NCBI RefSeq assembly: GCF_006439025.1
Contig: NZ_RCYZ01000010.1
Location: 1 to 64,000 of the forward strand
Direction of reading: 5' to 3'
Origin: Hymenobacter nivis
GTDB lineage: Bacteria > Bacteroidota > Bacteroidia > Cytophagales > Hymenobacteraceae
Length of the DNA: 64,000 nt
Part shown: piece by piece, positions 38,001 through 45,608 of the stretch
How positions within the stretch are numbered: position 1 is the first letter of the stretch
How the letters are laid out: every line of letters begins with the position of its first letter
Notes under the pieces: model-generated
Databases searched by the model: none
Seen by the model: the letters and a program-made list of their open reading frames with translations, nothing else
Told to the model about the DNA's origin: nothing
Program-made: the position numbers and the translations under genes

Positions 38001-39052
38001 GCACCGATGTGGAGAAGACGGTGGCTGCCATTTGGGCCCCGCTGTTGGGCCTGGAGCGAGTAAGCATCTACGACGACTTCTTTGAGCTGGGCGGGCACTC
38101 GCTGATTGCCGTGCAGGTCATGGCGCAGCTGGCCCAGCAAACTGGCAAGCGCCTGCCCCTGGCCGCCCTGTTCGAGCACCCCACGGTGGAGAAAATTGCG
38201 TCGATGCTGGCACTCGACAGCAAGCTCATCACCTGGGATTCGCTGGTGCCCATCAAGCCCAGCGGCCGCAAAAAGCCGATTTACATCGTGCACGGGGCTG
38301 GCCTTAACGTGCTAATATTTAACGCCCTGTCCAAAAACATGGACCCCGACCAGCCCGTTTACGGCTTGCAGGCCCGCGGGCTCAACGGCATCGACGAGCC
38401 CCTGGGCACGGTGGAGGAAATCGCCGCGCACTACGTGTCCGCCGTTGTGGCCAACGACCCCGTGGGGCCCTACGCGCTGGCAGGGTATTCGTTCGGCGGC
38501 ATCATTGCCTACGAAATGGCCCGGCAGCTGGCAGCGGCGGGCAAAAAAATCAAGGCGCTAATTGTATTTGACACCTACGCCAGCGAAGCCTACAGCGCGG
38601 CCAGCCCGCTCAAAAAGCGCCTGTCGCGCTTCAAGTACAACGCCGGCATGGTGCTGCACAACGTCGTTTTATTAGGCAAAAATCCCCGCGGAATCATTCG
38701 GCACCGCATCACTACTGCCCAGTCAACATTTAATAAATACTACCTGCGGTTCAGTGGCGGGGAAGCCAAGCAGCACGAGTTGTTTTTCCAGCAGCCGCTC
38801 AAGGTAGAAGCCGCCATCAACCAAGCCGCGGAGTGCTACGTCATCAAACCCCAGGCCGTAAAACTTGACTTGTTCCGCGTTAGGAAAACGTTCTATTACA
38901 TGCACGATACCAAGTACATGGGATGGAAAAACCTGGCATTGGGCGGCATCACCGTCAGCGAAATTCCAGGCGAACACAATTTATTATTTGCCCCGCCCCA
39001 CGACGTCGAAATTGCCCGCATTTTGCAAGATGTATTGGATGGCTATAATTAA
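35009..39052 (+). CDS. NRPS module C-A-T-TE, predicted to add glycine and release the product
   Basis: 1347 residues. Condensation domain about 20-450 with His156-His157 and Asp161-Gly162 (HHIVCDG); adenylation domain about 470-960 with YTSGSTGQPKG near 626 and binding-pocket residues reading D-I-L-Q-L-G-L-I-W-K, which I know as the glycine code; thiolation Ser1031 (LGGHSL); type I thioesterase about 1070-1347 with Ser1161 (GYSFGG), Asp1188 and His1323. It is a terminating module acting on the product of the upstream synthetase. The C domain start (LAPLTEPQAEIWAACLVG) resembles those that follow aminotransferase domains. Downstream is a strong terminator, so the locus ends here. Confidence 0.93.
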   Translation: MEVLDTWNILDFDPFAGPEIVRLAPLTEPQAEIWAACLVGGDDANRAYNEAVALRLTGPLDRPALQRALDALVAQHEALRATFSADGRHLCILTPEPLPLACHDLTAQTPAEQRQWLAAHARQEVLHVFSLTAGPLLRVSLAALSDTDHCLTLTAHHIVCDGWSIGVMLQDLGQLYSAYAQQMLPFLPAPPTFSSYAAEQAAFYQSADYGRVEQFWVEQYRGPVPVLDVPTDFPRPAARTYASRRQDYPLPPPLLGALKQMGQKAGCSFVTTLLAGFEVFMHQLTGQTDLVVGLPAAGQAPLGATRLVGHCVNLLPLRSRPTGELRFVDYLKQRKAALFDAYDHQALTFGSLLKKLPVARGGGRLPLVPVVFNIDLGLGDGVAFHGLTHALSSLPRAYENFELFVNASGSASAMTVEWSYNAALFEPATIDQLMARFEQLLSEIAENPNVRLRDLRAPLAPAYAALNATAQPYPATQTLHQLVATQARATPTKTAVQCGPAALTYQQLEGQANQLAHYLLVQGVQPGDVVALVADRSPALLVVLLAIVKCGAAYLPLDPVYPPDRIAYMLADSQARVLIASARLRHDFGAPAQVLVLEEILAALPNYPDQAPAVPVASEQLAYVLYTSGSTGQPKGVQVTHRNVVNFLCSMQQVPGLESTDKLLAVTTVSFDIAGLELFLPLVTGATVVLAEAAEARDGHLLLQLLETAGITAMQATPATWQMLLDAGWSRPLPLKALCGGEALPAELARQLLPRCQSLWNLYGPTETTIWSAVKQITDPAAAITIGHPIANTQFYVVDENLRPVKPGAVGELLIGGDGVTSGYLHKPALTHDRFIANPFGAPGGALLYRTGDLGKLLPTGELQCLGRLDQQVKLRGYRIELGEIEHALAAIDGIKAAVVVAGAPNTPQAHLHAHVLADDNWLPSDLDTRLNAWKKVLHKQLPAYMVPARFTIQPAFPLTANGKIDRLALASVAGPMPAPTPGLPEAAPTKVSYVGPRTDVEKTVAAIWAPLLGLERVSIYDDFFELGGHSLIAVQVMAQLAQQTGKRLPLAALFEHPTVEKIASMLALDSKLITWDSLVPIKPSGRKKPIYIVHGAGLNVLIFNALSKNMDPDQPVYGLQARGLNGIDEPLGTVEEIAAHYVSAVVANDPVGPYALAGYSFGGIIAYEMARQLAAAGKKIKALIVFDTYASEAYSAASPLKKRLSRFKYNAGMVLHNVVLLGKNPRGIIRHRITTAQSTFNKYYLRFSGGEAKQHELFFQQPLKVEAAINQAAECYVIKPQAVKLDLFRVRKTFYYMHDTKYMGWKNLALGGITVSEIPGEHNLLFAPPHDVEIARILQDVLDGYN

Positions 39053-39066
39053 TTGCTGGATTTAAT

Positions 39067-39118
39067 TAATTAGAAAAGGCCCCGCTTAGCAGTCGCTGAG
39101 CGGGGCCTTTTCTAATTA
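39067..39118. terminator. Bidirectional terminator ending the NRPS locus
   Basis: 20-base perfect arms (39067-39086, 39099-39118) with a GC core and A/T-rich outer ends, between convergent genes. Confidence 0.92.
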
Positions 39119-39135
39119 GTTCCGGGGCCCTGACT

Positions 39136-40065
39136 TTAGTAAATAGCCACTAATTCCTCGCCTTGTTCCGTCCGGCTGGCGCGGTACATACCTTCCGAAT
39201 TGAAAGGCAGGGCCAGGTTGCCCAGCGCATCGACGGCAATGAGGCCGCCCTCGCCGCCAGCGGGGGCCAGCTTGTCGTGCACCACCACGCGGGTGGCTTC
39301 GGCTAGGCTCAGGCCGCGGTATTCCATTAGGCAGGCCACGTCGTGGGCGGCCACGGCCCGGATGAAGTACTCGCCGTGCCCGGTGCAGCTGATGGCGCAG
39401 CGGGCATCGGCCCAGGTACCGGCCCCAATGAGGGGCGTGTCGCCGATGCGGGCGTAGCGCTTGTTGGTCATGCCGCCGGTGCTGGTGGCGGCGGCGAGGT
39501 GGCCGCGGGCGTCGCAAGCCACGGCTCCCACGGTGCCTTTTTTCCAGTTGGGGTCGGCGGCGGGCGCGGCGGCGTGGTCGAGCTGCATGCGGCCGGCCGC
39601 AATGGCCTCCTGGAGCTGGTCGTAGCGCTGCTGGGTGAAGAAATACGCGGGCGGCTGCACGGGCAGGCCGTGCTCGAGGGCCAGCTCGTCGGCCCCGGGG
39701 TAGGCCAGTAGCACGTGCTCGGTGGCCTCCATCACGAGGCGGGCGGCGCGGATGGGGTTTTGCACCTGGCGCACGCCGGCCACGGCCCCGGCGCGGCCGG
39801 TGCGGCCGCAGGCCAGGGCAGCGTCCATCTCGTGGTGGCCCTCGTGGGTGAATACGGCTCCGCGCCCGGCGTTGAACAGGGGGCAATCTTCGAGGCTGCG
39901 CACGGCGGCTTCTACGGCGTCGAGGGCGGGGCCCCCACCGGCCAGCACGGCGTAGCCGGTGGCCAGGGCCGCTTGCAGGGCAGCGCGGTACTGGGTTTCG
40001 GCGGCGGGGGTGAGGGAGGCGCGGGCAATGGTACCGGCGCCGCCGTGGATGGCCAGGGCGAGCAT
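39136..40065 (-). CDS. iaaA: Isoaspartyl peptidase/L-asparaginase (plant-type, Ntn hydrolase)
   Basis: 309 residues. It begins LALAIHGGAGTI and has the FNAGRGAVFTHEG and EMDAALACG segments of the family. Autocleavage should occur before Thr178 (KKGTVGAVACD), which then becomes the nucleophile; STGGMTNKR and GDTPLIGAG form the rest of the site. There is no signal peptide, so it is cytoplasmic. The enzyme splits beta-aspartyl dipeptides and asparagine; in cyanophycin breakdown it acts on beta-Asp-Arg produced by cyanophycinase, a relative of which is encoded upstream of the NRPS genes. Confidence 0.92.
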   Translation of the reverse strand: MLALAIHGGAGTIARASLTPAAETQYRAALQAALATGYAVLAGGGPALDAVEAAVRSLEDCPLFNAGRGAVFTHEGHHEMDAALACGRTGRAGAVAGVRQVQNPIRAARLVMEATEHVLLAYPGADELALEHGLPVQPPAYFFTQQRYDQLQEAIAAGRMQLDHAAAPAADPNWKKGTVGAVACDARGHLAAATSTGGMTNKRYARIGDTPLIGAGTWADARCAISCTGHGEYFIRAVAAHDVACLMEYRGLSLAEATRVVVHDKLAPAGGEGGLIAVDALGNLALPFNSEGMYRASRTEQGEELVAIY

Positions 40066-40168
40066 AGGGGGCTTTTAGGGAATGACAAGGCGGGCGGCAG
40101 CAAAGGTAGCGGCCCCGCTGCGGGGGCCCTACGCCAGCCAAAATCGGGCAAGACAGGGATTTTTTTCG

Positions 40169-40176
40169 TAGGTTTG
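40169..40176 (+). promoter_or_regulatory. -7 promoter box (TAGGTTTG)
   Basis: Exact TAnnTTTG match 37 bases before the DUF3127 gene. Confidence 0.6.
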
Positions 40177-40213
40177 ATGTTCTAGTTTCAACCCTACCAA
40201 AAGACCAAGTTTT

Positions 40214-40645
40214 ATGGCTTACGACGTAACCGGCCGCCTGATTGAGATTTTCGACGAGCAGCAAATCAGCGAGAAGTTCCGCAAGCGCGAGTTTGTGCTG
40301 GAAGTGCAAGACGGCCAATACCCCGAGCAAATCAAGTTCCAGCTGGTGATGGACAAAACCAGCCTGGTGGACCAGTTTAAAGTGGGTGACGAGGTGAAAA
40401 TCGCCTTCAACCTGCGCGGCCGCGGCTACAACAAAAACGGCCAGATGATGTACTTCACCAACCTGGAAGCCTGGCGCATCGAGCCCGCCGGTGCCGCCCA
40501 AGGGGGCGGTGGCAACTACGGCGGGGGCCAGCCCCAGCAGCAGGCCGCCCCGCGCCCCGCCGCTCAAAACCAGAACCCCACCCTGCGGGCCCAGCCTTCG
40601 GCGGCCCCCATCGCCAGCGACGACGACAACGACCTGCCTTTCTAG
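40214..40645 (+). CDS. DUF3127 OB-fold-like protein with SSB-like acidic tail
   Basis: 143 residues. Residues 1-95 match the DUF3127 family (YDVTGRLIEIFDEQQISEKF, FVLEVQDGQYPEQIKFQ), a Bacteroidota group thought to adopt an OB fold. A Gly/Gln/Pro/Ala-rich linker follows, and the last eight residues are DDDNDLPF. This layout (OB domain, flexible linker, acidic tip ending in Pro-Phe) copies that of bacterial single-stranded DNA-binding protein, whose tip recruits DNA repair partners. A DNA- or RNA-binding role is an inference from this. Confidence 0.85.
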   Translation: MAYDVTGRLIEIFDEQQISEKFRKREFVLEVQDGQYPEQIKFQLVMDKTSLVDQFKVGDEVKIAFNLRGRGYNKNGQMMYFTNLEAWRIEPAGAAQGGGGNYGGGQPQQQAAPRPAAQNQNPTLRAQPSAAPIASDDDNDLPF

Positions 40646-40709
40646 AGTGTTAGCGAGCTATTCGATGGCGTACTGCTGAGGTTTCAGCTTCCAATCGAAA
40701 GTTCTTTTG

Positions 40710-40744
40710 AACGTGCCGCTCCGGTTTTGCCGGGGCGGCACGTT
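40710..40744 (+). terminator. Rho-independent terminator
   Basis: AACGTGCCGC (40710-40719) pairs with GCGGCACGTT (40735-40744), followed by a short T-rich stretch. Confidence 0.8.
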
Positions 40745-40771
40745 TTGCTTTCGGCCTGCGTATAAGTTTGC

Positions 40772-41404
40772 ATGGAATTAGCCGAGATGATTGCCCGCGG
40801 CGAGGGCGAAACGCTGGAGTTTAAGCAGAAAACCACCCACGTGCACCGAATTTCGCGCACGCTCGCGTCGCTGGCCAATACGCGCGGGGGCCACGTACTG
40901 GTGGGCGTCGACGATGCGGGCCGGGTGGTGGGCGTGCGCGACGCGGAGGAGGAGTTGTTTGTGCTGCGCGAGGCCGCCGCCCACCACGTAGAGCCGCCGC
41001 TGACGGACCTGCGCTTCCGCGAAGTGGAAGCCGACGGGCGCATGGTGCTGGTGGTGGCCGTGCCCGAGAGCTCCACCAAGCCCCACCGCGCCCAAGTGGC
41101 CCCCGGCGACTGGCGTGGCTACGTGCGGGTGCGCGACCAAAGCGTGCAAAGCAGCCGCCTTACCGAGCAAGTACTTGAGCAACAGAGCCCCGCTGACGAA
41201 CCACGCTTCGAGCGCATCCCGCTGAGCCGGCACGAGCTAGCGGCCATCGAGTACGCCAAAACCCACCCGCGCCTCACCCTACCGCAGTTCATGAAGCTGG
41301 TAAACTTTGGCAAGCGCCGCGCTTACCAAACGCTAATCAAGCTGGTGCTACACGGCTACCTCCGCTACCACGACAAAGAAAAGGAGCCGTATTACACTAT
41401 CTGA
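40772..41404 (+). CDS. AlbA_2 (Schlafen-type) putative DNA-binding protein
   Basis: 210 residues. The N-terminal half has the AlbA_2/Schlafen pattern: GEGETLEFKQK, then LASLANTRGGHVLVGVDDAGRVVGV, a domain found in predicted transcriptional regulators and helicases. The C-terminal half contains a helical region (LTLPQFMKLVNFGKRRAYQT) that reads like a winged helix. There is no transmembrane segment. It most likely binds nucleic acid and regulates expression. It begins only 27 bases after a terminator, so its promoter must lie in or before that hairpin. Confidence 0.8.
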   Translation: MELAEMIARGEGETLEFKQKTTHVHRISRTLASLANTRGGHVLVGVDDAGRVVGVRDAEEELFVLREAAAHHVEPPLTDLRFREVEADGRMVLVVAVPESSTKPHRAQVAPGDWRGYVRVRDQSVQSSRLTEQVLEQQSPADEPRFERIPLSRHELAAIEYAKTHPRLTLPQFMKLVNFGKRRAYQTLIKLVLHGYLRYHDKEKEPYYTI

Positions 41405-41470
41405 ACCACGGATTTATCGGGTTCGTCGGATTCGTCGGATTCTGGGGTCGATTCGCTGGGGGCCCTATTC

Positions 41471-41507
41471 AACAAAAAAGCTGCTCGTTGAAGCAGCTTC
41501 TTTGTTA
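41471..41507 (+). terminator. Imperfect terminator hairpin
   Basis: AACAAAAAAGCTGCT (41471-41485) pairs imperfectly with AGCAGCTTCTTTGTT, between a plus-strand gene and a minus-strand small gene. Confidence 0.55.
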
Positions 41508-41603
41508 TCCGAAAATCGGTATTTTGGTTACGATGGCCAACAAACGGCGGAGAAACCTTTGCGGTAGAATTGTCCCCGAAATCCGGTGAATCCGTGATCA
41601 GGA

Positions 41604-41720
41604 TTAGTCCTGGCGCATGTCTTTTTGGCGCTTCTTCTCGTCTTTCTCCGCTTTTTTCTCCTTGGTGGTTTTAGCGGGTTCTTTCTTTTTCTCTTTGCGG
41701 GCGTCGGTGCTCTTGGCCAT
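41604..41720 (-). CDS. Very small Lys/Glu-rich protein
   Basis: 38 residues, ATG at 41720, stop at 41606-41604. It reads MAKSTDARKEKKKEPAKTTK and then EKKAEKDEKKRQKDMRQD, a single charged helix with no hydrophobic core. Similar tiny Lys-rich proteins are familiar from Hymenobacter and relatives, as far as I recall, and have no known role. The highly biased composition could also come from a repetitive coding accident, but the ATG and clean stop support a gene. Confidence 0.5.
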   Translation of the reverse strand: MAKSTDARKEKKKEPAKTTKEKKAEKDEKKRQKDMRQD

Positions 41721-41814
41721 GGTTGAAAAGCAGGGTTAGGGGTGGAAACGGGTGAAAAACGCAACAGATTGCTGCGTGTTGTGCGGGGCGAAGGTAAAAA
41801 ATCTTCGGAATTAT

Positions 41815-43365
41815 CTACGGGTGCAGCACCGGCGCGTACCGCTCGCGGAACACCTGGAGGTGGTGGCGCTCGTGGCCGGGCACGATGAACAGCAGGGCCC
41901 GCACCGTGACGGCCGCCCCGTTGGCGGTGCCGCGCCGGCCGAGTTGCGCGTCAGTAAAGCCTGCGAATAATGCCAGCGTAGCGGCGCGCGTGGCGGCGTA
42001 TTCGGCCAGCAAGTCGCTCATTGGGCGAGCGTTGGCTTCGCTGGCGTCGGCGTAGGCATTTTCGTCGAAGCCGGCCAGGGGCTGGTCGTCGGCGCGGGCA
42101 AAGCGCAGGGCCCGGTAGGTAAACACGCGCTCGGCGTCGGCGAGGTGCAGCAGCACCTGCTTGGGCGTCCACTTGCCGGGGGCGTAGGCGGTGAGGGCCT
42201 GGGCCTCGGTGAGGGCCCCAAACGTGGCCAGCACCTCGGCCGATTGGGCACGCAGGGCGGCCAGCGGGTCGTGGCCGGCGGGCACCAGGGCCACGTAGTT
42301 TTCGTAGAACGCGGCAAAATCGCCGGCTTCGGGGCGGGTGGTGTGCATGGAATCGGCGGGGGGCGGCGGGGCGAATAATACGGGTGGGGGCCCCGCGGCG
42401 TGGTGGGCCGGCGGCGGCAGGTTGATGCTGGCCGGCACCGCCGCCAGCGCCGCCGATAGCACCAGCGCGGGGGCCAGGTGCGGGTCGAGGTGCAGGCGCA
42501 CCACGGGCAGCGGCGGCGGCAGCGCGGCCACCACGGCGGGGGCCCCAAAGGCCCAGGCCAGAAAGTCGGGCAGCACCCGGCCCCAGGTATCGGGGTGGTG
42601 GTGGCCGCCCTCCACCTGCACGTAGCGCAGCTGCCGGGCAATGTCGAGCCCCTGGGCGCGCAGGGCGTCCACGAGGTCCAGCGAGTCTTCAATGGCGTCG
42701 ATGACGCCGTTTTCGTTGCGGTCGTTGCGCTCGTCGAGGGTGCCGGTTTGCAGCCAGAAGGCGTGGGTGGGATGGGCCGCCCGAGCCTGCACCTGCTGGT
42801 GCATGAGGCGGTCGGCGGGCGTATAGCCGTCGCCCACGGCCCGCCCGCGCCACCAGAAAGAGCCCGAAAAGGCCCCCGCCCGCGCAAACGCCTCGGGGTG
42901 GTGCCACACGGCGTCGAAGGCCATCAGCCCGCCGAGTGAAAACCCGGCAAACACGGCCTGGGCAGGGTCGGCGGCGGCGTGGAGCTGGGCCTGGGCCCAG
43001 GGCAGCAGCTCGCGCAGCACAAAGGCGGTGTAAGCCTCGGCGCGGCTGCCGCGGCCGTTGTAGTCGGGCCGGCCGGCAATGCCGTATTCGTGCAGGCGCT
43101 GCTCGTTGGCGTGGGGGGCCACCAGCACGAAGGGCGCCAGGGCGCCCTGGGCCCACAGCGCGGCCAGGGTGGCGCGCAGGTGCAGGCGCGCCAAATCCTG
43201 GCCGTCGTTGAGGTACAGCACGGGGTAGGGCGCGGGGCGGGCCGCGTCGTGGCTGGGGGGCAGCAGCACGCTCACCGCCACCGGGCGGCCCAAAAACTCC
43301 GACGCCAGCACCTCTTCGCGCTGCTGCACGGCCAGCAACGCCGCGTCTGCATTCACCAAAACCAT
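41815..43365 (-). CDS. Esterase-DinB fusion protein
   Basis: 516 residues from the ATG at 43365, which lies five bases after a TTTG element. Residues about 1-280 are an esterase D/enterochelin-esterase-like hydrolase: PVLYLNDGQDL, nucleophile in AGFSLGGLMAF, and the acid/His region in VEGGHHHPDTW. A Pro/Ala-rich linker (about 280-340) leads to a DinB-type four-helix domain (about 345-516) with candidate metal histidines in VLLHLADAERVF and PGHERHHLQVF. An internal ATG at the linker end (near 42350) could start a separate DinB protein; no stop separates the halves. Confidence 0.75.
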   Translation of the reverse strand: MVLVNADAALLAVQQREEVLASEFLGRPVAVSVLLPPSHDAARPAPYPVLYLNDGQDLARLHLRATLAALWAQGALAPFVLVAPHANEQRLHEYGIAGRPDYNGRGSRAEAYTAFVLRELLPWAQAQLHAAADPAQAVFAGFSLGGLMAFDAVWHHPEAFARAGAFSGSFWWRGRAVGDGYTPADRLMHQQVQARAAHPTHAFWLQTGTLDERNDRNENGVIDAIEDSLDLVDALRAQGLDIARQLRYVQVEGGHHHPDTWGRVLPDFLAWAFGAPAVVAALPPPLPVVRLHLDPHLAPALVLSAALAAVPASINLPPPAHHAAGPPPVLFAPPPPADSMHTTRPEAGDFAAFYENYVALVPAGHDPLAALRAQSAEVLATFGALTEAQALTAYAPGKWTPKQVLLHLADAERVFTYRALRFARADDQPLAGFDENAYADASEANARPMSDLLAEYAATRAATLALFAGFTDAQLGRRGTANGAAVTVRALLFIVPGHERHHLQVFRERYAPVLHP

Positions 43366-43545
43366 GCGGCAAAGTAACGGCAACCCCGGCACTTACCGTA
43401 AGAAACCCCGCGGGGCCTACAACTTAGGGCCCCTGGCCGCCCCCTTATTTCCCGCTTTATTGCTACGGCCAATAATTTTCTTGCTAGTTTGCCGCACCGC
43501 ACCGGCCGGCTTGGCCGTTCACCCACCTTCCCCCGCCCCCCGATT

Positions 43546-44250
43546 TTGCACGAACAGCACCGCCGTTTCTATTCGCACCACCTGGGCATGGACCTCGACA
43601 TGCTCGTATTTGGCACCTGGGGCTACCCCGTGGTCATTTTCCCGACCTCGGGCGGCCGCCACTACGAAGCCCGCGACTTCAACCTCATCGAGGCCGCCCG
43701 CCCGCTGGTGGAGGCCGGCCGCGTGAAGCTGTACTGCGTGGACAGCATTGACCGCTACTCGTGGTACGCCAAGCACCTGGAACCCGCCGTGCGCGTGCAA
43801 AACCACATTTTGTACGACCGCTTCCTTTGCGAGGAACTCGTGCCGCAGCTCCAGCAAGAGTGCAACGTCGACAAGATTGCCGTGGCCGGGTCCAGCTTCG
43901 GCGGCTACCACGCACTCAATTTCGCCTTCCGCCACCCCGATCAGGTGGCGCATCTTTTCACAATGGGCGCGGCGTTCGACATCAGCCAGTTTCTGGGCGG
44001 CTACCACGACGAAAACGTATACTACAACAACCCGCCCGAGTTCATGCCCGGGGCCCACAGCGAGCATTTCCAGTGGATGAACATCATCATGGGCACCGCC
44101 GAACACGACTTCTGCAAAGAATCCAACTACCAAATGGCCGCCCTGCTGAGCCAGAAAGGCATTCCGTACCGCCTCGAAGTGAACCCCTACGGCACCCACG
44201 ACTGGCCGGTATGGCGCGAAATGTTCCCGCAGTTTCTAAACACGATTTAG
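43546..44250 (+). CDS. Esterase family alpha/beta hydrolase (amidoligase locus)
   Basis: 234 residues from a TTG at 43546, chosen because related proteins start at this point (HEQHRRFYSHHLG); an ATG at 43489 would add 19 residues. The hydrolase core has FGTWGYPVVIFPTSGG, the nucleophile Ser in VAGSSFGGYHAL, and a C-terminal HDWPVWREMFPQF segment with the His. There is no signal peptide. It is the first gene of a same-strand series with ligases at 44290, 45609, 46825 and 47727 (39 bases to the next), so it may act on their product or precursor. Confidence 0.75.
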   Translation: MHEQHRRFYSHHLGMDLDMLVFGTWGYPVVIFPTSGGRHYEARDFNLIEAARPLVEAGRVKLYCVDSIDRYSWYAKHLEPAVRVQNHILYDRFLCEELVPQLQQECNVDKIAVAGSSFGGYHALNFAFRHPDQVAHLFTMGAAFDISQFLGGYHDENVYYNNPPEFMPGAHSEHFQWMNIIMGTAEHDFCKESNYQMAALLSQKGIPYRLEVNPYGTHDWPVWREMFPQFLNTI

Positions 44251-44289
44251 CTTTAACCCTTCTTTCAACACCCTTAAACGCTGCTTATC

Positions 44290-45483
44290 ATGAAAAAAAT
44301 TGGCATCCTCTTCGGCCAGGAAAATACATTTCCCCAGGCCTTCATCGACCGCGTGAACCAGAAAGCGGTTGATGGCATCACCGCCGAATTTGTTAAAGTC
44401 GATCAGGTTGAGCAGGCCGTACCGACCGAATACGCCGTCATTATCGACCGGATTTCGCAAGACGTGCCTTTCTACCGCGCTTACCTGAAGAACGCCGCCC
44501 TCACCGGTACCGACGTGATTAACAACCCGTTCTGGTGGAGCGCCGATGAAAAATTCTTCAACAACGCCCTGGCCGTGCAGCTCGGCGTGCCCGTGCCTAA
44601 AACCTTGCTCCTGCCCAGCAAGCACCGCCCCGACGACACCAGCGAAAACTCGTTTCGCAACCTCGGCCTGTTCGATTGGGACAAGGCGTTTGAGAAAATC
44701 GGCTTCCCGGCCTTCATGAAGCCCCACTCGGGCGGTGGCTGGAAGAGCGTATACAAGGTCGACAACCCCTACGAGGCCATGCGCGCCTACGAAGAAACCG
44801 GTAAGCTCGTGATGCTGTACCAGGAAGCGGTTGATTTTACCGACTATTTCCGCTGCTACTGCCTCGGCGGCAAGGACGTGCTCATCATGCCCTACGAGCC
44901 CCGCAACGAGTTTCACCAGCGCTACCAAACCGAGATGAAAACCCAGGGCGAAGCCGGCGAAAAGCTGCTCGCTACCGTGAAGGACTACACCCTGCGCCTG
45001 TGCCAGGGCCTGGGCTATGACTTTAACACCGTGGAGTTTGCGGTGCGCGACGGCATTCCCATCGCCATTGACTTTGGCAACCCCGCCCCCGACGCCGACA
45101 TCAACTCGGTGGGCCCCGAAAACTTTGAGTGGGTGGTTGAGCATGCCGCCAACCTCGCCATCGAGCGCGCCCAGGCCCAGCAGCCCGGCCGCAACAACCT
45201 CACCTGGGGCACATTTGTGCAGAAATCGGCGGGCCAAAAGGCCGCATCGGCCGCTGGCTCAGTAACCGTAGGCGAGGCCGTGCACGAAACCAACGACCTG
45301 GGCGCCACCGGGGCCCCCGCCGCTCCTAAAAAACCTGCCGCGCCCAAAAAGCCCGGGGCCCCCAAGCCCGAAGCGCCCGCAGGCAGCGTGCCCAAGCCCG
45401 CCCCCAAGCCGAAGCCAGCCCCTAAATCCGCCCCGGCTGGCGAAGCGCCAGCCAAACCCAAGAAGCCGGCACCCAAAAAATAA
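44290..45483 (+). CDS. ATP-grasp ligase with Lys/Pro/Ala-rich tail
   Basis: 397 residues. The central region is ATP-grasp: the nucleotide-binding Lys144 and glycine loop are in AFMKPHSGGGWKS, the QEAVDFTDYF strand holds hinge residues, and VEFAVRDGIPIAIDFGNPAP supplies acidic metal ligands. Such enzymes join a carboxylate to an amine through an acyl phosphate. The last 70 residues are a Lys/Pro/Ala-rich tail (KKPAAPKKPGAPKP), probably disordered and charged. It is cytoplasmic. Substrates are unknown. It is followed by a terminator, so later genes have a separate or read-through transcript. Confidence 0.85.
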   Translation: MKKIGILFGQENTFPQAFIDRVNQKAVDGITAEFVKVDQVEQAVPTEYAVIIDRISQDVPFYRAYLKNAALTGTDVINNPFWWSADEKFFNNALAVQLGVPVPKTLLLPSKHRPDDTSENSFRNLGLFDWDKAFEKIGFPAFMKPHSGGGWKSVYKVDNPYEAMRAYEETGKLVMLYQEAVDFTDYFRCYCLGGKDVLIMPYEPRNEFHQRYQTEMKTQGEAGEKLLATVKDYTLRLCQGLGYDFNTVEFAVRDGIPIAIDFGNPAPDADINSVGPENFEWVVEHAANLAIERAQAQQPGRNNLTWGTFVQKSAGQKAASAAGSVTVGEAVHETNDLGATGAPAAPKKPAAPKKPGAPKPEAPAGSVPKPAPKPKPAPKSAPAGEAPAKPKKPAPKK

Positions 45484-45509
45484 CCCTCCCTTTTGGGTGC
45501 TTCTTCCCT

Positions 45510-45547
45510 AAAAAGGGCTGCCGTTGCACGTGGCGGCAGCCCTTTTT
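45510..45547 (+). terminator. Rho-independent terminator
   Basis: AAAAAGGGCTGCCG (45510-45523) pairs with CGGCAGCCCTTTTT (45534-45547). Confidence 0.85.
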
Positions 45548-45608
45548 ACGGCTTTACGCCGCGAATTAACAAAGGGTCTTTTCTCTCATTTACAGTAGTT
45601 TAATTGCT

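Noticed and set aside
42348..42350. Internal ATG as the start of a separate DinB gene
   Set aside because: No stop codon or promoter-like sequence lies between the halves; kept as a fusion but noted as an alternative.
26571..45483. Possibility that the 44290 ATP-grasp protein is a cyanophycin synthetase
   Set aside because: It is far too short (397 residues) and lacks the Mur-ligase-like C-terminal half of CphA.
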